From: Moraxellaceae bacterium
GTDB lineage: Bacteria > Pseudomonadota > Gammaproteobacteria > Pseudomonadales > Moraxellaceae
DNA: 6,909 bases
Direction: 5' to 3'
NCBI GenBank assembly: GCA_014378805.1
Contig: JACMMY010000299.1
Location: 1 to 6,909 of the forward strand
The number at the start of each line of letters is the position of its first letter. The stretch's first letter is position 1. A model generated the notes under the pieces. The model searched no databases. It saw only the letters and a list, made by a program, of their open reading frames with translations, and was not told the DNA's origin. Shown one piece after another: positions 1 to 6,185 of this stretch. A program made the position numbers and the translations under genes.

Positions 1-270
1 CGAATGATCTCTTGTAGAGTTTATTGTGTAAAGCGTTTTTTAATGGAAATGAAGAGTGTTGAGCATATGATGGCAAACGAGAGAATACTGTCGTCAAGAA
101 AGCTGAAACTAAATTTCATCAGTCAATCTGCAGATGTAGAGGTGCTACGTATTTTGGTGGATGCAATAGTAAAAAACTTGAGAATATCTCTAATAGTGAA
201 AGCAATTTTAGACCCAATTTCAAGAAATGTTAAAGAATATGAATTTGTTCAATTCATAAATTTGTACTAG
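1..270 (+). CDS. Doubtful small or 5'-truncated ORF in AT-rich flank
   Basis: The frame is open from the first base of the window and ends with TAG at 268-270. The first ATG is at 4, with further in-frame ATGs at 43, 49, 67 and 70. None has a convincing ribosome binding site, so it could equally be the tail of a gene that starts upstream. The product from ATG 4 would be 88 residues, basic, with an isoleucine/valine/leucine-rich stretch at about residues 48-68 and no motif I recognise. Base composition is about one-third GC, clearly lower than the defence genes beside it. It converges tail-to-tail with gajB. I assign no function, and it may be a chance frame. Confidence 0.2.
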   Translation, partial: RMISCRVYCVKRFLMEMKSVEHMMANERILSSRKLKLNFISQSADVEVLRILVDAIVKNLRISLIVKAILDPISRNVKEYEFVQFINLY

Positions 271-562
271 CAGTTAAAGTTAAAGATAGATTTGCGCCAT
301 TTGATAATCTTGAATATGTCGTCTAACTCTGTAAGTGCTTTGTGTTATATCAGCATTCCATCATACAAACTATTTTGTTTAAGGTTCTTACAAGCCATGA
401 TGTGCGCTCACTTTGCAGTGTTACCATGACGATTATTTTAAGGCATGCCGTCAAATCGAACTAGACCTAAATTATTTAATGGCTATAAGAATGTATTAGT
501 ATCTTTGAAAAATAGAAACTATTTATATGGTTGATTATTCATTACAACCAACAATTTAGAAC
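271..562. other. AT-rich intergenic stretch, no gene seen
   Basis: This 292-base stretch lies between the doubtful leftmost ORF and the end of gajB. I see no open frame of useful length, no tRNA-like structure and no repeat array. It holds two small inverted repeats just past the gajB stop, annotated separately, an isolated 8-bp palindrome GGCATGCC at 442-449, and a short direct repeat GTTAAAGTTAAA at 273-284. The AT richness suggests non-coding or decayed DNA at the edge of an acquired cassette. Confidence 0.6.
510..550 (-). terminator. Weak candidate terminator region downstream of gajB
   Basis: Two inverted repeats follow the gajB stop in the direction of transcription. The first pairs TGGTTG at 528-533 with CAACCA at 545-550, six base pairs with an 11-base loop. 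The second pairs AAATAG at 510-515 with CTATTT at 519-524, with a three-base loop. On the minus strand the second is followed by a short T-rich run. Both stems are short and the second is AT-only, so neither is a strong intrinsic terminator. The position, 13 to 53 bases after the stop, is the main argument. Confidence 0.3.
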
Positions 563-2299
563 CTAATTGTGCTCCTTGAATCCATGGGATAGTAAGGTTG
601 GCCGTAATTCCGCGAGCGCGTTGGCTGGGACTCCTAACCATAATAGATTCCTGGCTCGTGTAACAGCAACGTAGCCGATACGCCCTACCTCTGTATGGAC
701 TCCATCTAAAAGAGCTTTGACATGCTCTTTTGTCGCTAGATACAGTACTGCGTCTAAGCTTTCGCCTTTCACCTGATGTACCGTATCCACACGGATGCGC
801 GAATCTTGCCCTGTTATCAAGTCATCATCAGTCATCAGTGGGGCGTTGGGTAGTCCTTTTTTTGCCAATTTGTTTCCCAAGTTGTCAGTTGTTACTAAAC
901 CAAAATTCTGTTCTAGCTCCGCCATTATGGCCTTTAGTCTCGCTAGTAATTGTGGATGCCACTGCGAATCCGCCATCAAAGAAGCTATAGGTAATCCAGT
1001 TTTCGAATTGCGCGTGAAGTTCCATATTATGCGGCGCAATGGCTTAGCCTCTGGATAGCGGGCAGATTGCACAATCAATGCGATTAGCCCATGTGGTGGA
1101 TTGGAGAGCAGGCTAACGATGCATCCCGTGACCAACTTGAATGCCCCAAGATAATCCTTTCGTTTATCTCTGAGAATTGTCGCCTGAACAAAGGCCTTCA
1201 CTATCCCTTGACCCACAGGCGCCCCATTACCAGCCAACTTGTCTGCCAAATCGCGTCCTCGACAGAGCACTGCTGAATGATCGACGCTCAGACCTGCTTT
1301 TAATACGGTTTCTTGAAATGCTGCGATAAGTTGTTCACGCTCTGCATTCTTGTAAGCAATAAAGTAAGCACCATTCAGCGTTTCTGGTGCCTGTCGTTCT
1401 GCTGTGTCGGTACGAGTAGATAATTTGTTAGCCAAAGCCAGAATTGAGGGAACAGACCGAAAGTTGCAGGTCAAACCATAGCTCTTAACTCCTGCAAGCT
1501 GCCCAAATTGCGTCAGAAATTTACCATTTGCACCAGAAAACTCAAAAATCCCTTGATTAGGGTCGCCAATCAATGAGACCTTTGTACCCGCCCCGATAAG
1601 TTGCTCAACTATAGCTTGGTGTAGCGTACCGATATCCTGCGATTCATCAATCAAGATATGGGGATAGCGGTGAACCAATGCACGAAGAATAGCAGGCTGC
1701 TCTCGCAAAACCCGATAACACCAGTATCGGCCAAGATTATGGGTATACGCACCTATTCGTCCTAACTGGTGGATGATACCAACTGCGTATGCAGTATTCA
1801 ATTCGACCATTTGGTCGTTGTTTGCGTAGTAAAAATAGACAGCACCTTCGCGCATGCCAACCTGCATCTTCGTGATGCTATGTGGATAGGTATTTGTCTT
1901 AAACGTGAAACCGTTCAGAAATTGTTCACCGCCAGTCACGAGAAATGCTGCTTGTGTCGTCTCCATTGTTCGATGAGCATGTGAACGCAAAATATGGCTG
2001 GTGATGAATCCATCTAGTGTGTCGAACTCGACACGATCACGGCCGATGTTTGGATAAATATCTTGTGCGAGTTGTTGATAACTTTGGCGGAATGTTTCCA
2101 CGGCAACATTGGAGAAGGATAGTAACGCAATACGTCCACGCTCGTCTCTAAGTCGCTTCCTGATTTCTGCAAGTCGGCGCACTGCAGTGCGTGTTTTCCC
2201 GCTTCCTGCACAGGCGATTATGGACATGTGTGAAAGTGGTGCTTCTATAATAGCTATCTGTTCAGCAGACAATTCCGACTTGCCTTTGCAGGCACTCAT
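563..2299 (-). CDS. gajB: Gabija helicase subunit GajB, UvrD/Rep-like superfamily 1 helicase
   Basis: The 578-residue protein carries the full SF1A helicase motif set. Q-motif: LSAEQ at residues 10-14. Walker A: AGSGKT at 31-36. Motif Ia: around 57-70. Motif II: LIDESQD at 216-222. Motif III: IGDPNQGIFEFSGA at 244-257. Motif IV: NFRS at 279-282. Motif V: DTVHQVKGESLDAV at 505-518. Motif VI: YVAVTRAR at 543-550. The Walker lysine (35), the DE pair (218-219) and the motif VI arginines are present, so ATPase activity is predicted. In known Gabija systems GajB works with the GajA nuclease and is thought to respond to DNA ends or single-stranded DNA from phage replication; that role is carried over here by family. 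The protein is longer than the well-studied Bacillus cereus GajB (about 490 residues). The ATG overlaps the gajA stop as ATGA and has no clear ribosome binding site, so coupled translation is likely. A housekeeping UvrD or Rep would usually be larger (about 670-720 residues) and not paired with an OLD ATPase. Confidence 0.92.
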   Translation of the reverse strand: MSACKGKSELSAEQIAIIEAPLSHMSIIACAGSGKTRTAVRRLAEIRKRLRDERGRIALLSFSNVAVETFRQSYQQLAQDIYPNIGRDRVEFDTLDGFITSHILRSHAHRTMETTQAAFLVTGGEQFLNGFTFKTNTYPHSITKMQVGMREGAVYFYYANNDQMVELNTAYAVGIIHQLGRIGAYTHNLGRYWCYRVLREQPAILRALVHRYPHILIDESQDIGTLHQAIVEQLIGAGTKVSLIGDPNQGIFEFSGANGKFLTQFGQLAGVKSYGLTCNFRSVPSILALANKLSTRTDTAERQAPETLNGAYFIAYKNAEREQLIAAFQETVLKAGLSVDHSAVLCRGRDLADKLAGNGAPVGQGIVKAFVQATILRDKRKDYLGAFKLVTGCIVSLLSNPPHGLIALIVQSARYPEAKPLRRIIWNFTRNSKTGLPIASLMADSQWHPQLLARLKAIMAELEQNFGLVTTDNLGNKLAKKGLPNAPLMTDDDLITGQDSRIRVDTVHQVKGESLDAVLYLATKEHVKALLDGVHTEVGRIGYVAVTRARNLLWLGVPANALAELRPTLLSHGFKEHN

Positions 2300-4026
2300 T
2301 GACAGACATGCTTGATAGCATCACGAATGTAGTCAGGTACTTTGCAGGCAGCGCCCTCAGTTAGTACCTGTGCAAATGCCTGACCAAAGCGTCCTTTCTG
2401 CACATTATTCTGCTCACGTTCGAACATCCCACTGAATAGTGCACGCGCTTTTGTTGCATCATCTGCGGCAGCATTGACTGCTATTTCAACTGTCTCACCA
2501 ATCTTCGGGTGAATCTCGTTGAGCGCTTGTAACATCGCAATACGGTTATCGGCATCCAATGCCAAGTCATATTCGAGGGTCTTCAACCCATGAAAAACCT
2601 TAACAAAAGTATCTTCGCTGGTTTTCATCTTGGCTGTGTTGTCGGACACCTTGATCTGATCGCCGAGAGCTGGATAAAGTGCTTTTGGCTCACTACTATC
2701 AGCGGGTTCGCCGATGGGGTCAGCATCGGTAATTAATGCCACCCGAATCTTGAGTGTTTTTTCGCCGAACAACGGCAGAAACGAGTCAAAGTTTAAGCCT
2801 TCGACGCTGATCAGGCTGACGCCATGTTCGCGTAACTTGAATCCTTCTTTCTCAGCCAAAACGCTTATCAGCATCAGCTCGGCGGCACCTTCTACGAAGA
2901 TTACTCGGCGTGCAAAAAACAGCTCTGCGCGAGTAACATCAAGATAACGTTCTAGCTTCTCTCTCTTTCCTTTTCCAAACGTGATATTTCGTGGAAAGAA
3001 GGTCTCGACTGCGGTCCCCGTATCCACAAGACATGTCAAGCAATCTAGGTTGGCTATGCTGGCGAAGTTAGGAGAATGGCTAGTAACAAAAAGCTGGACT
3101 GGCTTTTCACCTTCAACGGCCTTTATGGTCTCCAGATAGCTGAGTAAAACTGCTTGTAGCTGTGGGTGTAGATGTGCTTCTGGCTCTTCGATAATTAAAC
3201 CACGATAGCTTGATTCTGGGTTTTTGGTGAGTTCACTGAGCACGACAGCCATGAAGATTAGGTTGTTGAAGCCTAATCCATTCTGTTCAATCTCAAAAGT
3301 ATCTACCAGCAGCGATAAGCGCGAAGCTAGCCGTTGGAAGTCACTTCCGCTCAGACCCATCTCCAGCGTTTGAGCCAATTGCGGGCCGAGCATATTGCCG
3401 TGACGAGTTTTTATTGCTGTATGAGTATTAATGATTGGTTGGTGCTTCTGGAGCTCATCGTCGAGTTTCTTCAATGCTGTATTGATTCCATCACGCCCAG
3501 CGTCATCAGCGAGAAGCAAGAATAATCTAGCAAGTTGGCTGGTGCGGCTTGGTTTTAGACTTTGAGAAGCATCCCTCAAAGGGGGCAGATATACACCACG
3601 CAAATTCTCCATCATGTCTGCAGTCAGACCCACATCTTCATGGTCACCACACCAGCGCCTTGCTCGCAACCTTCCAGACTTATCAGCTTCTGTGTAGAGG
3701 ATCGTAATATGTGCTTGCAAATTTCCTGATGCGTCGGGTTTCAATGCAGCCAGAAAATCAGCTTCATCGTCTGGGCTTAGATCCTTGAAAATATACTGAA
3801 AGACAATGTCACCAGTTGGCTTGCCTTCCTTTGGATGATGCACATCGTCAATATCGAGTCGCGGATAGGGTTCATCATGACCCGCCAGTAAGGCACGCAA
3901 AGCATCTATAACCGCAGTCTTACCTACATTATTAGCGCCAACTAGAATATTCAATCCAGGTTGAAAATTCAGTTCAGCCTTTTTCAGCTTCCTGAAATTC
4001 GAGATATTCATCTGAGCCAAATACAA
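2296..4026 (-). CDS. gajA: Gabija nuclease subunit GajA, OLD-family ATPase with TOPRIM domain
   Basis: The 576-residue length is almost the same as characterised GajA (about 578). The N-terminal half is an ABC/SMC-like ATPase. It has Walker A GANNVGKT at residues 30-37, a signature-like segment NGLGFNNLIFMA at 249-260, Walker B LIIEEPEAHLHP at 277-288 with acidic residues 280-281, and a switch histidine in TSHSP (H317). The C-terminal half is a TOPRIM nuclease. It has VIFVEG with Glu379, a glycine-containing strand near 403-417, TDAD with Asp434 and Asp436, TLEYDL at 483-488, and a conserved-type KGRFGQAFA with Lys544. All metal-site positions expected for OLD TOPRIM domains appear filled. 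In Gabija, GajA forms the oligomeric core, is a DNA endonuclease held off by nucleotides, and partners GajB; that is family knowledge. I keep the TTG start at 4026: GGGAG lies six bases upstream and the start MYLAQMNISNFRKL fits family N-termini. The ATG at 4011 has no ribosome binding site at the right distance. Confidence 0.93.
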   Translation of the reverse strand: MYLAQMNISNFRKLKKAELNFQPGLNILVGANNVGKTAVIDALRALLAGHDEPYPRLDIDDVHHPKEGKPTGDIVFQYIFKDLSPDDEADFLAALKPDASGNLQAHITILYTEADKSGRLRARRWCGDHEDVGLTADMMENLRGVYLPPLRDASQSLKPSRTSQLARLFLLLADDAGRDGINTALKKLDDELQKHQPIINTHTAIKTRHGNMLGPQLAQTLEMGLSGSDFQRLASRLSLLVDTFEIEQNGLGFNNLIFMAVVLSELTKNPESSYRGLIIEEPEAHLHPQLQAVLLSYLETIKAVEGEKPVQLFVTSHSPNFASIANLDCLTCLVDTGTAVETFFPRNITFGKGKREKLERYLDVTRAELFFARRVIFVEGAAELMLISVLAEKEGFKLREHGVSLISVEGLNFDSFLPLFGEKTLKIRVALITDADPIGEPADSSEPKALYPALGDQIKVSDNTAKMKTSEDTFVKVFHGLKTLEYDLALDADNRIAMLQALNEIHPKIGETVEIAVNAAADDATKARALFSGMFEREQNNVQKGRFGQAFAQVLTEGAACKVPDYIRDAIKHVCQ

Positions 4027-4083
4027 CGTCTACTCCCATCACATTTCATTTATGCATCAAATTGTCACTAATCACAGCAGGTT

Positions 4084-4092
4084 ATAATAACA
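4084..4092 (-). promoter_or_regulatory. Candidate extended -10 promoter for gajAB
   Basis: Read on the minus strand, the sequence is TGTTATTAT. This is an extended -10 (TGn followed by TATTAT, five of six to consensus). No good -35 lies at normal spacing, which an extended -10 can tolerate. Transcription would start near 4077, giving a leader of about 50 bases before the gajA TTG. An imperfect dyad, TGTCACTAATCACA on the plus strand at 4063-4076, covers the predicted start of the transcript and could be a regulator site. This is motif inference only. Confidence 0.35.
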
Positions 4093-4110
4093 GTTACATC
4101 AAGACGAAGG

Positions 4111-4311
4111 CTATTTGCTGTGGTTTAAGTTGTTTGATTGTCGTACAACGAGTGTAGCAGCTATTATGACCTGTGTTTTATCGCAAAGCTCTGCTGTTTG
4201 AATAGGTGAGAATCCAAGATCAAGTAAGATTTTTGTACCTAGCTTAGGAACATGTGCTGAACCATGAAATTGTGAGTCAATTCTAGAAAATTCTTTTTTT
4301 AACTTTTCCAC
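4111..4311 (-). CDS. Doubtful 66-residue ORF upstream of gajA
   Basis: This frame begins with GTG at 4311-4309 and stops at 4111. The product is basic at the N-terminus (MEKLKKEF) with a hydrophobic stretch VIIAATLVV at residues 48-56, and I recognise no family. It lies on the same strand as gajA and ends 84 bases before it. The start follows directly after two in-frame TAG codons (4312-4317), so the purine-rich bases that could act as a ribosome binding site lie inside the stops and the start codon itself. It may be the second half of a decayed gene whose first half is 4315-4554, or a chance frame. I infer no function. Confidence 0.2.
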   Translation of the reverse strand: MEKLKKEFSRIDSQFHGSAHVPKLGTKILLDLGFSPIQTAELCDKTQVIIAATLVVRQSNNLNHSK

Positions 4312-4314
4312 CTA

Positions 4315-4554
4315 CTAAGCTCCCGAAAATAAAAGTCCACAAACTTTACACGGCATTAAACTAGCCTGAAGACCAGGTGCAGGACGTAAAATATATAACC
4401 ACAGGCTAATTGTAAAACTCTTGTGCATAAAAGTGAAATTACTTTGATGGAAGTTAAAACTGTTCCGCCCAGAAAAAGAAGCATAACCCTGCCATTGCAC
4501 ACGGTTATGATACCAATCACAGGTTATTAATTTGGCCAAAAAAGATTGTGGCAA
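4315..4554 (-). CDS. Doubtful 79-residue ORF, possible gene remnant
   Basis: This frame opens with TTG at 4554-4552, just after an in-frame TAG at 4555-4557, and ends with TAG at 4315-4317, followed at once by a second TAG. The translation is rich in aromatic residues (three tryptophans and many phenylalanines), unusual for a small soluble protein. It ends with a CxxC pair (Cys69 and Cys72 in PCKVCG) that could be half of a zinc ribbon. It has no good ribosome binding site and I recognise no family. It is in the same frame as the following small ORF, so the two may be pieces of one broken gene. A chance open frame in AT-rich DNA is equally likely. Confidence 0.17.
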   Translation of the reverse strand: MPQSFLAKLITCDWYHNRVQWQGYASFSGRNSFNFHQSNFTFMHKSFTISLWLYILRPAPGLQASLMPCKVCGLLFSGA

Positions 4555-4610
4555 CTATGGATGGAAAGTATCTCTTAGCTTTGACGAGACAAAAAATTGT
4601 TCACGGGTAG

Positions 4611-5390
4611 TTACTCGTTAATATTGATGTAGCGGAACTCACCAACGTCTTTCGCGGCATTTTTATCACTGATCAATGCTTTTTTTTGTGCATGTTTGCG
4701 CTTCACCTTATTGCTAACGGAATGTACAGCCTTTCCAATATGTGGGGTGGGTGCCATATCATGATCTTCTGTAGATGCGAGCGTTGCTACAGCTATTTTT
4801 GCTGAAGTTGGCGTGATGACCGGTAAGGGTGATGTTAACTTTGCAGGTAATGCCTTTATAGGCATTCCGCTTTTCTGCCCGGCAAATTCTGACATACTTT
4901 TTTTCGTGGTGCTCATGAAAAGAACGCTGCCAATAATGGCTGCTAGCGTCATCAATCCAGCAAGAACACCTGCTTTGCTGGATGTCGAACCGAATTCCTT
5001 GGATGTGGCCTCACTATCAACAATCGGCTGTTGAACGCCAACTTGTACACCCAGAATAACCGCAGCCACATGCAGTACGGTAGGTATAAACGGAATCATA
5101 CTTAATCCTGGTGTCAGATCAAATACCGTTGCCAGAAAAGGGAATACTGGGAGATATTTCTTGTTGATCAAGCTCCCACGTAACCACGTCATCAAAATCA
5201 ACATCACCAGACACCAAGCATGCGCCCACCATTGCGGTGTCAGTCCATGGCCAACGGCGACTCCTACGGCATTAAACACAGCAGAATTGGAACCCAACCA
5301 TGGTAATACATAAGTAGGAATCATTAGGGTCACGTACCCCAAGACAAAAACAAAGGCATTACGGAGTATTGAGGGGTTAGCGTTGGTCAT
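4611..5390 (-). CDS. Multi-pass inner-membrane protein of unknown function
   Basis: The 259-residue protein has about five hydrophobic segments: residues 12-33, 56-70, 80-95, 98-118 and 141-160. After the last one comes a roughly 100-residue polar tail rich in lysine, alanine and proline, with the basic patch NKVKRKHAQKK near 227-237. The tail looks flexible and would lie on one side of the inner membrane. I do not recognise the family. The ATG at 5390 starts 19 bases after the stop of the lipoprotein gene on the same strand, with only a weak GGAT upstream, so the two genes are probably co-transcribed from the promoter at 6120-6148. The pairing of a membrane protein with an exported lipoprotein suggests an envelope role, but nothing in the sequence names a substrate. 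No Gabija-related motif is present, and the genes are separated from gajA by an AT-rich spacer. Confidence 0.75.
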   Translation of the reverse strand: MTNANPSILRNAFVFVLGYVTLMIPTYVLPWLGSNSAVFNAVGVAVGHGLTPQWWAHAWCLVMLILMTWLRGSLINKKYLPVFPFLATVFDLTPGLSMIPFIPTVLHVAAVILGVQVGVQQPIVDSEATSKEFGSTSSKAGVLAGLMTLAAIIGSVLFMSTTKKSMSEFAGQKSGMPIKALPAKLTSPLPVITPTSAKIAVATLASTEDHDMAPTPHIGKAVHSVSNKVKRKHAQKKALISDKNAAKDVGEFRYININE

Positions 5391-5409
5391 GTTTGGTTTT
5401 TATCCGTAT

Positions 5410-5982
5410 CTATCTAACTTCAGCATGTTCGATTTTCCAGCTGCCGTCATCCGTTTTTTTGAAATAATATTCAAAATTAGAGACTTCACCACTGTCATCA
5501 CCGAAGAAAACAACCCTGAAATTCAACGCATTCAGTGCCGGCATGGTCCATTGATCTAGCGCTTGCACACTGACACATTTGTTTTTGTCATGATATTTCA
5601 TTCGAGAAATAGGGGTAATGTCACTGTAGCCATGCCCATCTCTCATATCCACCCCGGTGACTGCATAAATATTCAGCGACCTCATTCCATCACTGTCTTT
5701 CAGGCATTGATGAATCGCCAATACCTTCTTGATCGTTGGTAACGCTTCATCTATCGCATTTGACACGCGTTTATCATTAGGAATCACCACCTTTGTTGGT
5801 TTGCTTTGACCAGCCTCAGGTTGCACTGCCATTGCATAACCACTAGGTTGCCCACCACTAGCTGCTAATACCTGATTGATATCAGCCAAATTTTTGTTTA
5901 ATTGCGCACAACCTAACAAACCAAAAGCCAAACTAGGTACGATAACAGCCGACAGCCAAGCTGTTTTATTTACATTTTTCAT
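5410..5982 (-). CDS. Small exported lipoprotein of unknown function
   Basis: The 190-residue product has a classic lipoprotein signal: basic start MKNVNK, a hydrophobic stretch at about 8-21, and lipobox LLGC with the modified cysteine at 25. Alanine follows the cysteine rather than aspartate, which by the usual enterobacterial rule points to the outer membrane. A low-complexity linker (about 40-65) leads into a mature domain with two cysteines (93 and 136) that could form a disulfide in the periplasm. The C-terminus (NFEYYFKKTDDGSWKIEHAEV, about 169-189) has the look of the last strands of a small beta-rich NTF2-like fold; that is a guess from pattern. The start at 5982 is supported by the signal peptide and a weak GGAA upstream. 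It is first in a two-gene operon with the membrane protein and has a strong promoter and a leader of about 130 bases. Confidence 0.8.
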   Translation of the reverse strand: MKNVNKTAWLSAVIVPSLAFGLLGCAQLNKNLADINQVLAASGGQPSGYAMAVQPEAGQSKPTKVVIPNDKRVSNAIDEALPTIKKVLAIHQCLKDSDGMRSLNIYAVTGVDMRDGHGYSDITPISRMKYHDKNKCVSVQALDQWTMPALNALNFRVVFFGDDSGEVSNFEYYFKKTDDGSWKIEHAEVR

Positions 5983-6071
5983 ATTTTTATTTCCAATTAT
6001 TTAAAGGGATTAGCGATGTTTATTCGCATGATGGAGTGGCATACTTTAAATCACGCACTGAAAGCAAACAA

Positions 6072-6112
6072 AATAGGTTTATTTTTATTAAAACGCCTAA
6101 ATGCAACCTATT
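6072..6112 (-). promoter_or_regulatory. Inverted repeat at the 5' end of the lipoprotein transcript
   Basis: AATAGGTT at 6072-6079 pairs with AACCTATT at 6105-6112, eight perfect base pairs around a 25-base loop. The outer arm begins at 6112, about where the minus-strand promoter at 6120-6148 should start transcription. The leader RNA could therefore begin with a 5' stem-loop, a type of structure that can stabilise a messenger. It could instead be a protein-binding site. The long loop keeps confidence low. Confidence 0.3.
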
Positions 6113-6119
6113 AAGTTGA

Positions 6120-6148
6120 ATTACATCTTAATAAGCACTTCATGTCAA
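6120..6148 (-). promoter_or_regulatory. Sigma70-type promoter of the lipoprotein/membrane operon
   Basis: On the minus strand a perfect -35, TTGACA (6148-6143), is followed after exactly 17 bases by TGTAAT (6125-6120), five of six to the -10 consensus. The predicted start is near 6112-6113, giving a leader of about 130 bases before the lipoprotein ATG at 5982. The XRE operator lies seven bases upstream of this -35, a place where a bound protein could either block or contact polymerase. Confidence 0.75.
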
Positions 6149-6170
6149 GCGGTCGATAGTCAACTATATT
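6142..6170 (+). promoter_or_regulatory. Candidate promoter of the XRE regulator, overlapping the operator
   Basis: TATATT at 6165-6170 is a five of six -10. ATGTCA at 6142-6147 is a four of six -35 at 17-base spacing, lying on top of the opposite-strand -35 at 6143-6148. Transcription would begin near 6177, only about nine bases before the ATG at 6186. That gives a very short leader with no ribosome binding site. Polymerase cannot occupy both promoters at once if this assignment is right. Confidence 0.5.
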
Positions 6171-6181
6171 AGTTGACTATC
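6155..6181. promoter_or_regulatory. Perfect 12-bp inverted repeat, likely operator of the XRE regulator
   Basis: GATAGTCAACTA (6155-6166) and TAGTTGACTATC (6170-6181) are exact reverse complements separated by TAT. The repeat covers the predicted -10 of the regulator and ends four bases before its start codon. Size, symmetry and position are typical of the site bound by a dimeric helix-turn-helix repressor controlling its own gene. It also sits just upstream of the divergent lipoprotein promoter. Binding by this XRE protein is inference from position. Confidence 0.75.
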
Positions 6182-6185
6182 AATC

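Larger units (their letters stand above)
4027..4610. other. AT-rich spacer between Gabija and the envelope operon
   Basis: These 584 bases separate the gajA start from the end of the membrane-protein gene. The row at 4381-4440 is about 30% GC by hand count. I find no confident gene, RNA or repeat array. It contains the candidate gajAB promoter, two short minus-strand frames split by tandem TAG codons, and an isolated 10-bp palindrome TTTGGCCAAA at 4531-4540. No clear terminator follows the membrane-protein gene, so read-through from that operon toward gajAB is possible on the minus strand. Confidence 0.6.

Noticed and set aside
442..449. Palindrome GGCATGCC
   Set aside because: An isolated 8-bp palindrome with no T-run, partner site or link to a promoter is expected by chance.
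563..2299. Housekeeping UvrD, Rep or PcrA helicase
   Set aside because: The protein is shorter than those enzymes and its start overlaps the stop of an OLD ATPase, which matches Gabija instead.
730..2315. Several plus-strand open frames of 60-87 codons opposite gajB
   Set aside because: They lie entirely within the motif-complete gajB coding sequence on the other strand, overlap one another, and show no ribosome binding sites or recognisable domains.
2714..3525. Plus-strand frames of 63-77 codons opposite gajA
   Set aside because: They are antisense shadows of an intact OLD-family gene, with no independent support.
2296..4026. RecF or stand-alone (class 1) OLD nuclease
   Set aside because: RecF lacks the C-terminal TOPRIM domain seen here, and the overlapping helicase gene points to the class 2/Gabija type.
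4531..4540. Palindrome TTTGGCCAAA
   Set aside because: It has no associated promoter or gene start, and its length is compatible with chance.
4813..5034. 73-codon plus-strand frame opposite the membrane-protein gene
   Set aside because: It is antisense to a better-supported gene with clear membrane segments.
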